NCBI GenBank assembly: GCA_934230055.1
Contig: CAKQEE010000066.1
Coordinates: 1-6,274, forward strand
Source of the DNA: an uncultured Clostridia bacterium
Lineage (GTDB): Bacteria > Bacillota > Clostridia > Christensenellales > Borkfalkiaceae
Direction: 5' to 3'
Length of the DNA stretch: 6,274 bases
The translations under genes were made by a program, and so were the position numbers. Shown here piece after piece: positions 1 through 6,270 of this stretch. The notes below the pieces were generated by a model that worked only from the letters and a program-made list of their open reading frames with translations, did not search any database and had not been told where the DNA came from. Within the stretch, counting starts at the first letter, position 1. Each line of letters opens with the position of its first letter.

Positions 1-1
1 C

Positions 2-436
2 GTCGTTGCAAAATCATTACCCGCCGCGCTTTTAATGGCGGCAAGCGTAGAAATAGTGGGATTTATAAGCTTATTCGTTAAAAATACCCCCCCCTACGTC
101 ACCGCTACGATAGCAACGCTCGCAATGACTTTTGCGGGACTAATAAATTTATTGCACATTTGTAAGCCTTTTAATAAATTCCGCGCTATATTATGCTCCG
201 TCATAAGTTCGTTTTTAATCATCTTGCTTATTCTTACGATAGTTAAAGGAATACCGTTCTTACATCTTGCCAAGCTTTCTGCGGAAAGCGGCGCGCCTTA
301 CTTTATTTTAGAACTGATCGCGGTTATTTTGCTTGAAATTCCCCTTTCGCTTTTATTCAACAAGCTTGCGGAAATTTCAATAAAAAAGATAAGAAACTCT
401 AAGAAAAGAAAAAACAAGTCTAATAACCAACTTTAA
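2..436 (+). CDS. C-terminal fragment of a membrane protein, probably a cation-translocating P-type ATPase (5' end outside window)
   Basis: The reading frame is open from the first bases of the window, reading VVAKSLPAALLM before the first internal Met at 35, so this is the 3' end of a longer gene and not a 133-residue protein. The visible 144 residues contain four hydrophobic segments at roughly residues 8-26, 33-53, 62-82 and 99-119, followed by a lysine/arginine-rich tail (KKIRNSKKRKNKS). Four closing helices with a short motif resembling the CxPFN...R segment after the second helix (here ICKPFNKFRA) fit the end of P-type ATPases common in Clostridia, whose M7-M10 helices follow the cytoplasmic ATPase domains. 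None of the phosphorylation (DKTGT) or nucleotide-binding motifs lie in the window, so the family call is inference from the membrane end only; another polytopic transporter is possible. A run of eight C (87-94) lies in frame inside it. It ends 53 nt before a bidirectional terminator. Confidence 0.6.
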   Translation, partial: VVAKSLPAALLMAASVEIVGFISLFVKNTPPYVTATIATLAMTFAGLINLLHICKPFNKFRAILCSVISSFLIILLILTIVKGIPFLHLAKLSAESGAPYFILELIAVILLEIPLSLLFNKLAEISIKKIRNSKKRKNKSNNQL

Positions 437-488
437 TAAAATCGATTAAAAAACAATTTTCGATTGATTGTAATTTTCCTAAAAAAAT

Positions 489-532
489 AAAAACCGCGCT
501 GTTTGCTTTTCGGCATAAAGTGCGGTTTTTTT
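489..532. terminator. Bidirectional intrinsic terminator between convergent genes
   Basis: The arms at 489-497 (AAAAACCGC) and 522-530 (GCGGTTTTT) pair perfectly. The stem continues inward through 498-506 against 513-521 with two mismatches and one G-U pair, leaving a TTTTCG loop. A T-run at 526-532 follows on the plus strand, and an A-rich run at 481-493 gives a U-tract on the minus strand. The hairpin therefore suits both the upstream membrane protein gene (+) and the convergent tfoX-like gene (-). No better terminator is visible between it and the tfoX stop, although that places it about 95 nt beyond that stop codon. Confidence 0.85.
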
Positions 533-625
533 AATTTGCGCAAATTACGTAAACAATACGCTCAATAAAATAAGCTTTCTCTCTTTTTTATAAGGCGCAA
601 TCTTCTCAAAAGCCTTTTTCAAAAA

Positions 626-940
626 CTACTTTCGCTTTTTCAGCAAAGGAAGCTCTTCGTACATGGCGTTAAATAGCATTGTAAGAAATTCTTTATTCTC
701 TACTTCTTCTACGGACAGCATTGCTTCGGCTCCTTTGTAAGGTAATTCGTAAGAAGCGTTCGGCATAAGCCAAACAGCCGCCTTAACGGGCTTTACAAGC
801 AATCTATTATCGTATATGCCACCCACTATTTTGCCGCGATAATAGATAATATACTCGCCCATCATCGCCCTATAAGATATTTCGTTTAACTCGGATAACT
901 GTTCTAAAATATATTCTAAATACTCTTTATCGGTCGACAT
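626..940 (-). CDS. TfoX N-terminal-domain family protein
   Basis: The 104-residue protein matches the TfoX/Sxy N-terminal domain along its whole length. The recognisable core is RAMMGEYIIYYRGKIVGGIY at residues 24-43, followed by DNRLLVKP (44-51), a LPYKGAEAML segment (66-75) and a helical end NKEFLTMLFNAMYEELP (82-98). In gammaproteobacteria this domain sits in Sxy/TfoX, a regulator of competence with CRP; in Firmicutes it usually occurs alone, as here, and its role is not established. There is no C-terminal TfoX domain, no signal peptide and no membrane segment, so it is predicted to be cytoplasmic. The ATG at 940 is preceded by GGGAG with a 7-nt spacer and by its own extended -10 promoter. 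The gene is transcribed as a single unit. Family assignment is firm; a competence role would be speculation. Confidence 0.92.
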   Translation of the reverse strand: MSTDKEYLEYILEQLSELNEISYRAMMGEYIIYYRGKIVGGIYDNRLLVKPVKAAVWLMPNASYELPYKGAEAMLSVEEVENKEFLTMLFNAMYEELPLLKKRK

Positions 941-980
941 ACGCGCGCTCCCATAATCTCATATTGCTTATTTTTCTTAA

Positions 981-1009
981 ATTATATCACCGCTTATAAA
1001 AATTGTAAA
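981..1009 (-). promoter_or_regulatory. SigA-type promoter of the tfoX-like gene
   Basis: On the minus strand the -35 is TTTACA (1004-1009) and the -10 is TATAAT (981-986), with exactly 17 nt between them. The -10 is preceded by TGA, which gives an extended -10 element. A start of transcription near 974 would leave a leader of about 34 nt ahead of the ATG at 940, carrying GGGAG as ribosome binding site. The -35 lies just 3 nt beyond the U-tract of the upstream tRNA terminator. Confidence 0.85.
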
Positions 1010-1012
1010 GAT

Positions 1013-1047
1013 AAAAAAACGGTCTGCAAGGGAAAGCTTACAAACCG
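1013..1047 (-). terminator. Intrinsic terminator of tRNA-Thr
   Basis: Read on the minus strand, CGGTTTGTAAG (1047-1037) pairs with CTTGCAGACCG (1030-1020) over 11 bp with two G-U pairs. The loop is CTTTCC (1036-1031), and seven U follow (1019-1013). It begins 7 nt after the encoded CCA of the tRNA and separates it from the tfoX-like gene. Confidence 0.9.
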
Positions 1048-1054
1048 AAATTTT

Positions 1055-1130
<76 letters not shown>

Positions 1131-1167
1131 AACCGCAAAACAATCTTGTCATTCAAACGACTATATT

Positions 1168-1196
1168 ATTATATATAATTCGATAGGTTTTGTCAA
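1168..1196 (-). promoter_or_regulatory. Consensus SigA promoter of tRNA-Thr
   Basis: The minus strand carries TTGACA (1196-1191), 17 nt, then TATAAT (1173-1168), a perfect consensus promoter. Transcription should begin near 1161, which gives a 5' leader of about 30 nt to be removed by RNase P before the mature tRNA end at 1130. Such a strong promoter suits a stable RNA gene. Confidence 0.92.
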
Positions 1197-1227
1197 TATA
1201 AAACATGCGATTTTTGTAATTTTATTT

Positions 1228-1272
1228 AAAAATTTTTATCGGAGAAATCCGAAAGGACTTCCCCGATAAAAA
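1228..1272 (-). terminator. gyrA: Intrinsic terminator of the gyrBA operon
   Basis: On the minus strand TTTTTATCGG (1272-1263) pairs perfectly with CCGATAAAAA (1242-1233). The stem continues as GGAAGTCC (1262-1255) against GGATTTCT (1250-1243) with two G-U pairs, making an 18-bp helix with a TTTC tetraloop, followed by five U (1232-1228). It begins 30 nt after the gyrA stop codon. A smaller bulged hairpin directly after the stop (about 1284-1302) is weak and has no U-tract. Confidence 0.92.
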
Positions 1273-1302
1273 GGTTTCATATTTAAGCCGAACTTCGGAC
1301 TT

Positions 1303-3900
1303 TTATTCGTTTGCGCCGTTGTCTTCGTCAGAAGTTTCGCTCTCCGAGTGTTCCGCGCTTTCGGTAAGCTCTCCGCCCAAAGCTGCTTCCGAAACGCCGC
1401 TTATTCCTTCTTCCGCCTCTTCGGAAGGCTCTTCTTCCTCGTGCGGGGCAAGCGCGATTTTCGATACGGTGGAATCGTCGGTTTTCATTATCCTTACGCC
1501 TTGCGTAGCTCTTCCGATAGTGCTTATATCCGCCGCGGCGACCTTGATTATGGTGCCGTTTGCGGTGATGATCATAATATCTTCTTCGCCGGAAATAAGC
1601 TTTAAGCTGACAAGCTTTCCGGTTTTATCGGTAAAGTTACCCGCTTTAATACCCTTGCCTGCGCGGGACTGCAATCTGTAATCGTCTATTTCGGAAATCT
1701 TGCCGTAGCCGTTCTCCGTCATAGTGATAACTTTAAGTCCCTCTTTAACGACCGCCATATCTATCACGGCGTCGCCCTCCGCAAGATCCATGCTCTTAAC
1801 GCCCTGCGTATCTCTGCCCATGGCTCTTATGTCGTGTTCGGAGAATCTTATACATTTTCCGTCGTGAGAAGCGGTTATAATCTCGTCGTCGCCGCCGGAT
1901 AAAGCAACGGAAATAAGCTCGTCGCCCTCTACGAGACTTATTGCGATTTTGCCTACCTTTCTTATGTTTGCAAATTCCGAAAGAGCCGTCTTTTTGATAA
2001 GACCGTTACGCGTTGCAAGGACTATATAACCCTCCGCGCCGGCGTGGAGCGGAAGCATTGCGCAAACCTTTTCGCGTTCCGAAAGCTGCAACAGATTGAC
2101 GATTGCTCTGCCCCTTGCGGTGCGCTGCGCTTCGGGAATAAAGAAGCCTTTCATGCTGTACACTTTGCCCTTGTCCGTAAAGAACAAAACGTCGTCGTGC
2201 GTAGATGTTACGAACATATTTTCTATAAAGTCTTCTTCTTTCGGCTTATGCGCGGTGACGCCCTTTCCGCCGCGGCGTTGCGTTTTATATTCCGAAACGG
2301 GAACGCGTTTGATATATCCGAAGTGCGTTAAACTTACCACAACGTCTTCAACGGGAATCATATCCGCAATATCGATATCGCCGTAGTCGTAAGAAAGCTC
2401 CGTTCTTCTCGGCGAAGGATATTTTTCTTTGATTTCGCGCATATCGTTTTTAATAATTTCCTTAACGCGCCATTCGTTTGCGAGAATATCCTTCAAATCT
2501 GCAATTATTCTGTCAAGTTCTACAAGTTCTTCATTAAGCTTTGCCACTTCCATGCTCGTTAAGCGTTGCAGGCGCATTTCGAGAATGGCGTTTGCCTGTT
2601 TATCGGAAAGCAAAAATTCTTCTACGAGAGCGTTGCAAGCCGAAACCTTATCGGAAGACTTTTTGATTATCTCTATAACTCTGTCTATGTTCGCAAGCGC
2701 GATTACCAAGCCTTTTACGATATGCTCGCGCTCTTCCGTTTTTGCAAGGTCGTACTTCGTTCTTCTTACGATAACCGATTCCTGATGCGCGATATAGTGC
2801 TGCAAAATCTCCTTAAGACTTAAAATTTTCGGTTCGCCGTCTACGAGAGCAAGCAATATAATTCCGTCTTTAACTTGCAGGTTGGTATGCTTGAAAAGCA
2901 CGTTTTTAACTACTTCCGCGTTCACGTCTCGCTTCAAATCTATAACGATACGCATACCGTGCCTGTCGGATTCGTCTTTAACGTCGCTAATGCCCTCTAT
3001 GCGCTTATCTTTAACCATATCGGCAATGGTTTTTATAAGCATCGCTTTGTTTACCTGATAAGGAAGCTCCGTAACGACTATTCTTTCTCTCGTTCCGTTC
3101 GCGAATTCTTCTATATCCGTTTTTGCGCGAAGAACGAATCCGCCCTTACCCGTTCTATAAGCCTGCTTAATGCCCGACCTGCCCATAAGCACGCCGCCGG
3201 TAGGATAATCGGGCGCGGGAATATATTCCATAAGTTCGTCTATCGTTATTTCGGGGTTATCGAGAAGAGCGATACACGCGTCGAGACATTCGGCAAGATT
3301 ATGCGGCGGAATATTCGTCGCCATACCCACAGCTATACCGTCCGAACCGTTTACGAGTATGTTCGGAAACCTCGATGGCAAAACCACCGGTTGCATTTCC
3401 GTGTCGTCGAAGTTCGGGTAGAAATCTACGGTGTCTTTGTCGATTTCCCTGAGCATTTCGTTAGCAAGCTTGGAAAGTCTTGCTTCCGTATATCTGTACG
3501 CCGCGGCAGGATCGCCGTCTACGGAACCGAAGTTACCGTGACCGTCTACAAGCGGGAAATTTATGGAAAAGTCCTGTGCAAGACGAACGAGCGCGTCGTA
3601 TACAGAGCTGTCGCCGTGCGGGTGAAATTTACCGAGAACGTCACCGACGATTTTTGCGCATTTACGATACGCTTTATCGCTGGTAAGTCCCGCTTCGTGC
3701 ATCGCGTAAAGGATACGACGATGCACGGGTTTCATACCGTCGCGCACGTCGGGTATCGCGCGGGAAACGTTTACCGCCATAGCGTATGCTATAAACGAAC
3801 GCTTGACTTCGTTGTTTACTTCTATATTTATAAGTTTCGTTTTTTCGAGCGTTTCTTTAAATTGTGCGGTAAGCTCCGCGCTCGGTTCTTTTTTAGCCAT
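1303..3900 (-). CDS. gyrA: DNA gyrase subunit A
   Basis: GyrA is the DNA-cleaving and -rejoining subunit of gyrase, the ATP-driven A2B2 type IIA topoisomerase that adds negative supercoils. The 865-residue protein has the winged-helix and tower breakage-reunion region (about 30-380), a helical arm leading to the C-gate (about 380-490) and a six-bladed C-terminal DNA-wrapping domain (about 515-820). The catalytic tyrosine is Y137 in AAAYRYTEARL, with the helper R136 and the DNA-bending I189. The GyrA box QRRGGKG at 541-547 marks it as gyrase rather than topoisomerase IV ParC, and degenerate versions recur in later blades (for example SRAGKG 745-750). The quinolone region GDSSVYD (96-102) keeps S98 and D102, equivalent to E. 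coli S83 and D87, so no classical resistance change is seen. The last 45 residues form an acidic tail with 18 Asp/Glu and no Lys/Arg. The ATG at 3900 follows AAGGAG by 8 nt. It is second in an operon with gyrB. Confidence 0.99.
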   Translation of the reverse strand: MAKKEPSAELTAQFKETLEKTKLINIEVNNEVKRSFIAYAMAVNVSRAIPDVRDGMKPVHRRILYAMHEAGLTSDKAYRKCAKIVGDVLGKFHPHGDSSVYDALVRLAQDFSINFPLVDGHGNFGSVDGDPAAAYRYTEARLSKLANEMLREIDKDTVDFYPNFDDTEMQPVVLPSRFPNILVNGSDGIAVGMATNIPPHNLAECLDACIALLDNPEITIDELMEYIPAPDYPTGGVLMGRSGIKQAYRTGKGGFVLRAKTDIEEFANGTRERIVVTELPYQVNKAMLIKTIADMVKDKRIEGISDVKDESDRHGMRIVIDLKRDVNAEVVKNVLFKHTNLQVKDGIILLALVDGEPKILSLKEILQHYIAHQESVIVRRTKYDLAKTEEREHIVKGLVIALANIDRVIEIIKKSSDKVSACNALVEEFLLSDKQANAILEMRLQRLTSMEVAKLNEELVELDRIIADLKDILANEWRVKEIIKNDMREIKEKYPSPRRTELSYDYGDIDIADMIPVEDVVVSLTHFGYIKRVPVSEYKTQRRGGKGVTAHKPKEEDFIENMFVTSTHDDVLFFTDKGKVYSMKGFFIPEAQRTARGRAIVNLLQLSEREKVCAMLPLHAGAEGYIVLATRNGLIKKTALSEFANIRKVGKIAISLVEGDELISVALSGGDDEIITASHDGKCIRFSEHDIRAMGRDTQGVKSMDLAEGDAVIDMAVVKEGLKVITMTENGYGKISEIDDYRLQSRAGKGIKAGNFTDKTGKLVSLKLISGEEDIMIITANGTIIKVAAADISTIGRATQGVRIMKTDDSTVSKIALAPHEEEEPSEEAEEGISGVSEAALGGELTESAEHSESETSDEDNGANE

Positions 3901-3908
3901 TGCTTTTT

Positions 3909-3914
3909 CTCCTT
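3909..3914 (-). promoter_or_regulatory. gyrA: Ribosome binding site of gyrA in the gyrB-gyrA gap
   Basis: AAGGAG lies on the minus strand 8 nt before the gyrA ATG, just after the gyrB TAG (3920-3918). The whole gap is 17 nt and holds no promoter or terminator, so the two subunits are expected to be translated from one message. The site fixes the gyrA start at 3900. Confidence 0.85.
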
Positions 3915-3917
3915 ATC

Positions 3918-5828
3918 CTATACGTCGAGATCGGTTACGAGCTTTGCGTTCTGCTCTATGAATTCGCGGCGAAGTTCGGGATCGCCGCCCATCAGACGAG
4001 AGAACGTGTCGTTAGCTTCCACGGCGTCTTCCATAGAAACACGCAACATCGTGCGGGTTTCAGGGTTCATCGTAGTTTCCCAAAGCTGTTCCGGGTCCAT
4101 TTCGCCGAGACCTTTATAACGCTGAACGTCGCATTTCCCCGCTTCCGCAAGATAATCTTGAAGCTCTTTATCGCTATAACAATATTTATCGACTTTATTC
4201 TTCGTCGCTTTATAAAGCGGCGGTTGAGCTATATAAACGTGTCCGTGTTCGATAAGCGGGCGCATAAAACGGAAGAAGAACGTTAAAAGCAATATTCTTA
4301 TATGGCTGCCGTCTACATCAGCATCGGTCATACAAATAATTCTGTCGTAACGGAGCTTGCTTTCGTCGAAATCGTTCTGTATTCCTCCGCCGAACGCGGT
4401 TATCATGCTTTTTATTTCTTCGTTTTCGAGAACGTGATTAAGTCTTGCCTTTTCAACGTTCAGAATCTTTCCGCGAAGAGGGAGAATCGCCTGAAATCTT
4501 CTATCTCTGCCCATCTTTGCGCTTCCGCCTGCGGAATCGCCCTCAACGATGAATATTTCGCAAAACTGCGGGTTCTTATCCGAGCAATCGGCAAGCTTTC
4601 CGGGCAGAGTCGTGGATTCGAGCGCGCCCTTTCTTCGCGTGTTTTCACGGGCAAGTCTTGCCGCCTCTCTTGCGCGTTGCGCCGTAACGCACTTTAACAG
4701 CACGTCTTTCGCCTTAACGGGGTTTTCCTCGAAGAACGTTCCGAGATACTCGTTCATGGCGCGGGTAACGTAGTTTCTTATTTCCGAATTACCGAGTTTC
4801 GTTTTGGTCTGACCTTCAAACTGCGGTTCGGTAAGTTTAACGGAAACTACCGCCACAAGTCCTTCCCTCACGTCGTCCGCGGAAACCTTTTCTTCGCCCT
4901 TGAATACGTTTAAGCGTTTGCCCGTTTCGTTTATGATTTTGGTAAGAGCCGCCTTAAAGCCTTCTAAATGAGTGCCGCCCTCTTCCGTGTTTATGTTGTT
5001 TGCGAAGGAGTATATCGTTTCGGTATAAGTCTCCGTATATTGAAGAGCTATTTCTATTTCCGTATCGCCGTAGAACACGTCGAAATATACGGGCTTTTCA
5101 AACATAGGAACTTTACTGCGGCTTAAATCTTCCACGAAGTGCGATATGCCGCCCTCGTAGCAAAACTCGTCTTTATGCTCTCTTTCGGGGCGCAAATCTA
5201 CAAGCCTTATCGTAAGCCCTTTATTAAGATACGCAAGTTCGCGCAGGCGCGTTTTGATAGTATCGTAATTAAAATCGACCGTTTCAAAAATCTCGTCGTC
5301 CGGCATAAAAGTAACCCACGTTCCCGTGAAATCCGCCTCTCCCACTACTTTAAGCGGTGCCTGCGGAATACCGCGATTATAGGTTTGCTTATAATGGCTT
5401 CCGTTCTGGAATACTTCGACTTCGAGCCATTCGGAAAGCGCGTTTACGACGGAAAGGCCGACGCCGTGAAGTCCGCCGGAAATTTTATAGCCGCCGTTGC
5501 CGAATTTGCCGCCCGCATGAAGTTTCGTTAAAACCACCTGAACGGCGGAAACGCCTTCCGTATGGTGAATCGCGGTAGGAATACCTCTGCCGTTATCTTT
5601 AACGGTACAAGAGCCGTCCGCGTTAATCTGAACGGTTATCGTATCACAATAACCGGACAACGCTTCGTCGATAGAGTTATCGACGATTTCCTGCACTAAA
5701 TGGTGAAGCCCCCTTACGTCGGTAGAACCGATATACATTCCGGGTCTTTTCCGCACCGGATCAAGTCCTTCGAGAACCTGAATCTGTCCTTCGCCGTAGC
5801 TACCGGTAACCTTATTTTTTTCTTCCAT
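3918..5828 (-). CDS. gyrB: DNA gyrase subunit B
   Basis: GyrB supplies the ATPase and metal-binding half of gyrase. The 636 residues run in the order GHKL ATPase (about 14-220), transducer (about 220-395) and TOPRIM/tail (about 420-630), the usual length for a GyrB without the large gammaproteobacterial insert. The catalytic base is E47 and the Mg-binding Asn is N51 in EIVDNSIDEAL; D78 and G80 lie in DNGRGIP, the ATP-lid glycines at 106-124, and the transducer lysine K342 in the QTK loop. The TOPRIM metal site is E429 of EGDSAGGSAK with D502, D504 and D506 in TDADVDG. The residue aligned with E. coli R136, which binds coumarin drugs, is K147 (HYKQTY), and E. coli K447 aligns with R452. The ATG at 5828 is preceded by AGGTG with a short 4-nt spacer, a weaker site than that of gyrA. 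It is first in the gyrB-gyrA operon. ParE is a less likely alternative because the adjacent partner carries a canonical GyrA box. Confidence 0.98.
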   Translation of the reverse strand: MEEKNKVTGSYGEGQIQVLEGLDPVRKRPGMYIGSTDVRGLHHLVQEIVDNSIDEALSGYCDTITVQINADGSCTVKDNGRGIPTAIHHTEGVSAVQVVLTKLHAGGKFGNGGYKISGGLHGVGLSVVNALSEWLEVEVFQNGSHYKQTYNRGIPQAPLKVVGEADFTGTWVTFMPDDEIFETVDFNYDTIKTRLRELAYLNKGLTIRLVDLRPEREHKDEFCYEGGISHFVEDLSRSKVPMFEKPVYFDVFYGDTEIEIALQYTETYTETIYSFANNINTEEGGTHLEGFKAALTKIINETGKRLNVFKGEEKVSADDVREGLVAVVSVKLTEPQFEGQTKTKLGNSEIRNYVTRAMNEYLGTFFEENPVKAKDVLLKCVTAQRAREAARLARENTRRKGALESTTLPGKLADCSDKNPQFCEIFIVEGDSAGGSAKMGRDRRFQAILPLRGKILNVEKARLNHVLENEEIKSMITAFGGGIQNDFDESKLRYDRIICMTDADVDGSHIRILLLTFFFRFMRPLIEHGHVYIAQPPLYKATKNKVDKYCYSDKELQDYLAEAGKCDVQRYKGLGEMDPEQLWETTMNPETRTMLRVSMEDAVEANDTFSRLMGGDPELRREFIEQNAKLVTDLDV

Positions 5829-5864
5829 ATCTCACCTATGAAAAGTAAATTTTTCGTTGAATAT

Positions 5865-5893
5865 ATTATAGCATTTTTCAGGATCTTTTTCAA
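5865..5893 (-). promoter_or_regulatory. gyrB: Extended -10 SigA promoter of gyrBA
   Basis: The minus strand shows TTGAAA (5893-5888), a 17-nt spacer, then TATAAT (5870-5865) preceded by TGC, which forms an extended -10. Transcription would begin near 5858, giving a leader of about 30 nt. Gyrase promoters in several bacteria are induced by DNA relaxation, but nothing here proves that behaviour. Confidence 0.88.
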
Positions 5894-5899
5894 GCGATA

Positions 5900-5927
5900 T
5901 TCACATATTTTAAAACTATTATATAGT
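5900..5927 (+). promoter_or_regulatory. Possible promoter of the small zinc-finger gene
   Basis: TTCACA (5900-5905) and TATAGT (5922-5927) are separated by 16 nt, each one mismatch from consensus. It would give a leader of about 95 nt for the gene at 6028. The -10 falls inside the inverted repeat 5910-5932, in a very AT-rich stretch where chance matches are common. No better pair was found nearer the gene: TATAAA at 5971-5976 lacks a convincing -35 at normal spacing. Confidence 0.3.
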
Positions 5928-5932
5928 TTTAA
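5910..5932. repeat. 23-nt inverted repeat in the gyrB divergent region
   Basis: The arms TTAAAACTAT (5910-5919) and ATAGTTTTAA (5923-5932) are perfectly complementary over 10 bp around a TAT centre. The repeat begins 16 bp upstream of the gyrB -35 and overlaps the -10 of the putative plus-strand promoter. No U-tract arrangement or gene end makes it a terminator. It may be an operator or simply AT-rich sequence symmetry. Confidence 0.6.
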
Positions 5933-6013
5933 TCGATTATTTTCTTGCTCGCGTCAAAAAATATTATTTGTATAAAAAACCCGCCTTTTGCCCATACTTA
6001 TTTTGCAATACTT

Positions 6014-6020
6014 AAAGGAG
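6014..6020 (+). promoter_or_regulatory. Ribosome binding site of the small eight-cysteine gene
   Basis: AAAGGAG stands 7 nt before the ATG at 6028. An in-frame TAA at 6013-6015 lies just upstream, so the start cannot be moved far. This strong site is a main reason for accepting a 50-codon gene. Confidence 0.85.
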
Positions 6021-6027
6021 AATTCTG

Positions 6028-6180
6028 ATGGACAACGAATGTAGCAACTGCAAAAACAGCATAAAAAACGGGAACGGGCTGATATGCCCTAATTGCGGCG
6101 CAACGCTTTGTTCAGACTGCGCAAAAAAGACGAAAGCGATTTGCCCGTACTGCTACTCTAACCTCGATTATTTAGGGTAA
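6028..6180 (+). CDS. Small 50-residue protein with four CxxC pairs (putative two-zinc finger)
   Basis: The protein begins MDNECSNCKNSIKNG and ends SNLDYLG, and is 50 residues long. It has eight cysteines in four CxxC pairs: C5/C8, C20/C23, C28/C31 and C39/C42, with gaps of 11, 4 and 7 residues between pairs. Such spacing predicts two structural zinc sites. The arrangement CPNCGATLCSDC followed by CPYC resembles the second half of RING or treble-clef fingers, where ligands cross over, although a tandem zinc ribbon is equally possible. There is no signal peptide, membrane segment or attached catalytic domain, so it is probably a cytoplasmic adaptor or binding module; its function is unknown. 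It has a strong ribosome binding site, lies divergent to gyrBA and is followed after 58 nt by an intrinsic terminator, so it appears to be a monocistronic gene. I do not recognise a specific named family. Confidence 0.85.
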   Translation: MDNECSNCKNSIKNGNGLICPNCGATLCSDCAKKTKAICPYCYSNLDYLG

Positions 6181-6238
6181 AACAAATTGTGCAAAAAAAG
6201 ATAATCATAACCGAACAAAAATTATATAAAAAAAGAAA

Positions 6239-6270
6239 AAAGGCGTTTTAGCAACGCCTTTAATTTTTTT
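6239..6270 (+). terminator. Intrinsic terminator after the small zinc-finger gene
   Basis: AAAGGCGTT (6239-6247) pairs perfectly with AACGCCTTT (6253-6261) around a TTAGC loop, followed by AA and seven T (6264-6270). An A-rich run to its left (6227-6241, broken by one G) would also give a U-tract on the minus strand, so it may serve a convergent gene beyond the window. The 58 nt between the stop codon and this hairpin hold nothing recognisable. Confidence 0.9.

Noticed and set aside
35..436. A complete 133-residue membrane protein starting at the ATG at 35
   Set aside because: The frame is open and hydrophobic back to position 2, no ribosome binding site precedes 35, and the fragment looks like the end of a larger transporter.
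594..619. Possible terminator directly downstream of the tfoX-like gene (AAGGC...GCCTT)
   Set aside because: It has only a 5-bp stem with a 15-nt loop and no proper U-tract. The bidirectional hairpin at 489-532 is far stronger.
3586..3615. Fluoroquinolone resistance change in GyrA
   Set aside because: The aligned Ser (S98) and Asp (D102) are both wild type.
2875..4119. 414-codon open frame on the plus strand, antisense across gyrA and the end of gyrB
   Set aside because: It lies entirely opposite clearly conserved gyrase codons. Its translation is rich in Arg, Phe, Val and Tyr with no recognisable domain, and it arises from codon bias in the opposite strand.
4302..4697. Plus-strand open frame of 131 codons inside gyrB
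   Set aside because: It is antisense to the TOPRIM region of gyrB, with no ribosome binding site or family signature.
5971..5976. TATAAA as the -10 of the small zinc-finger gene
   Set aside because: No hexamer resembling TTGACA occurs 16-18 nt upstream; the nearest, TTGCTC, is 20 nt away.
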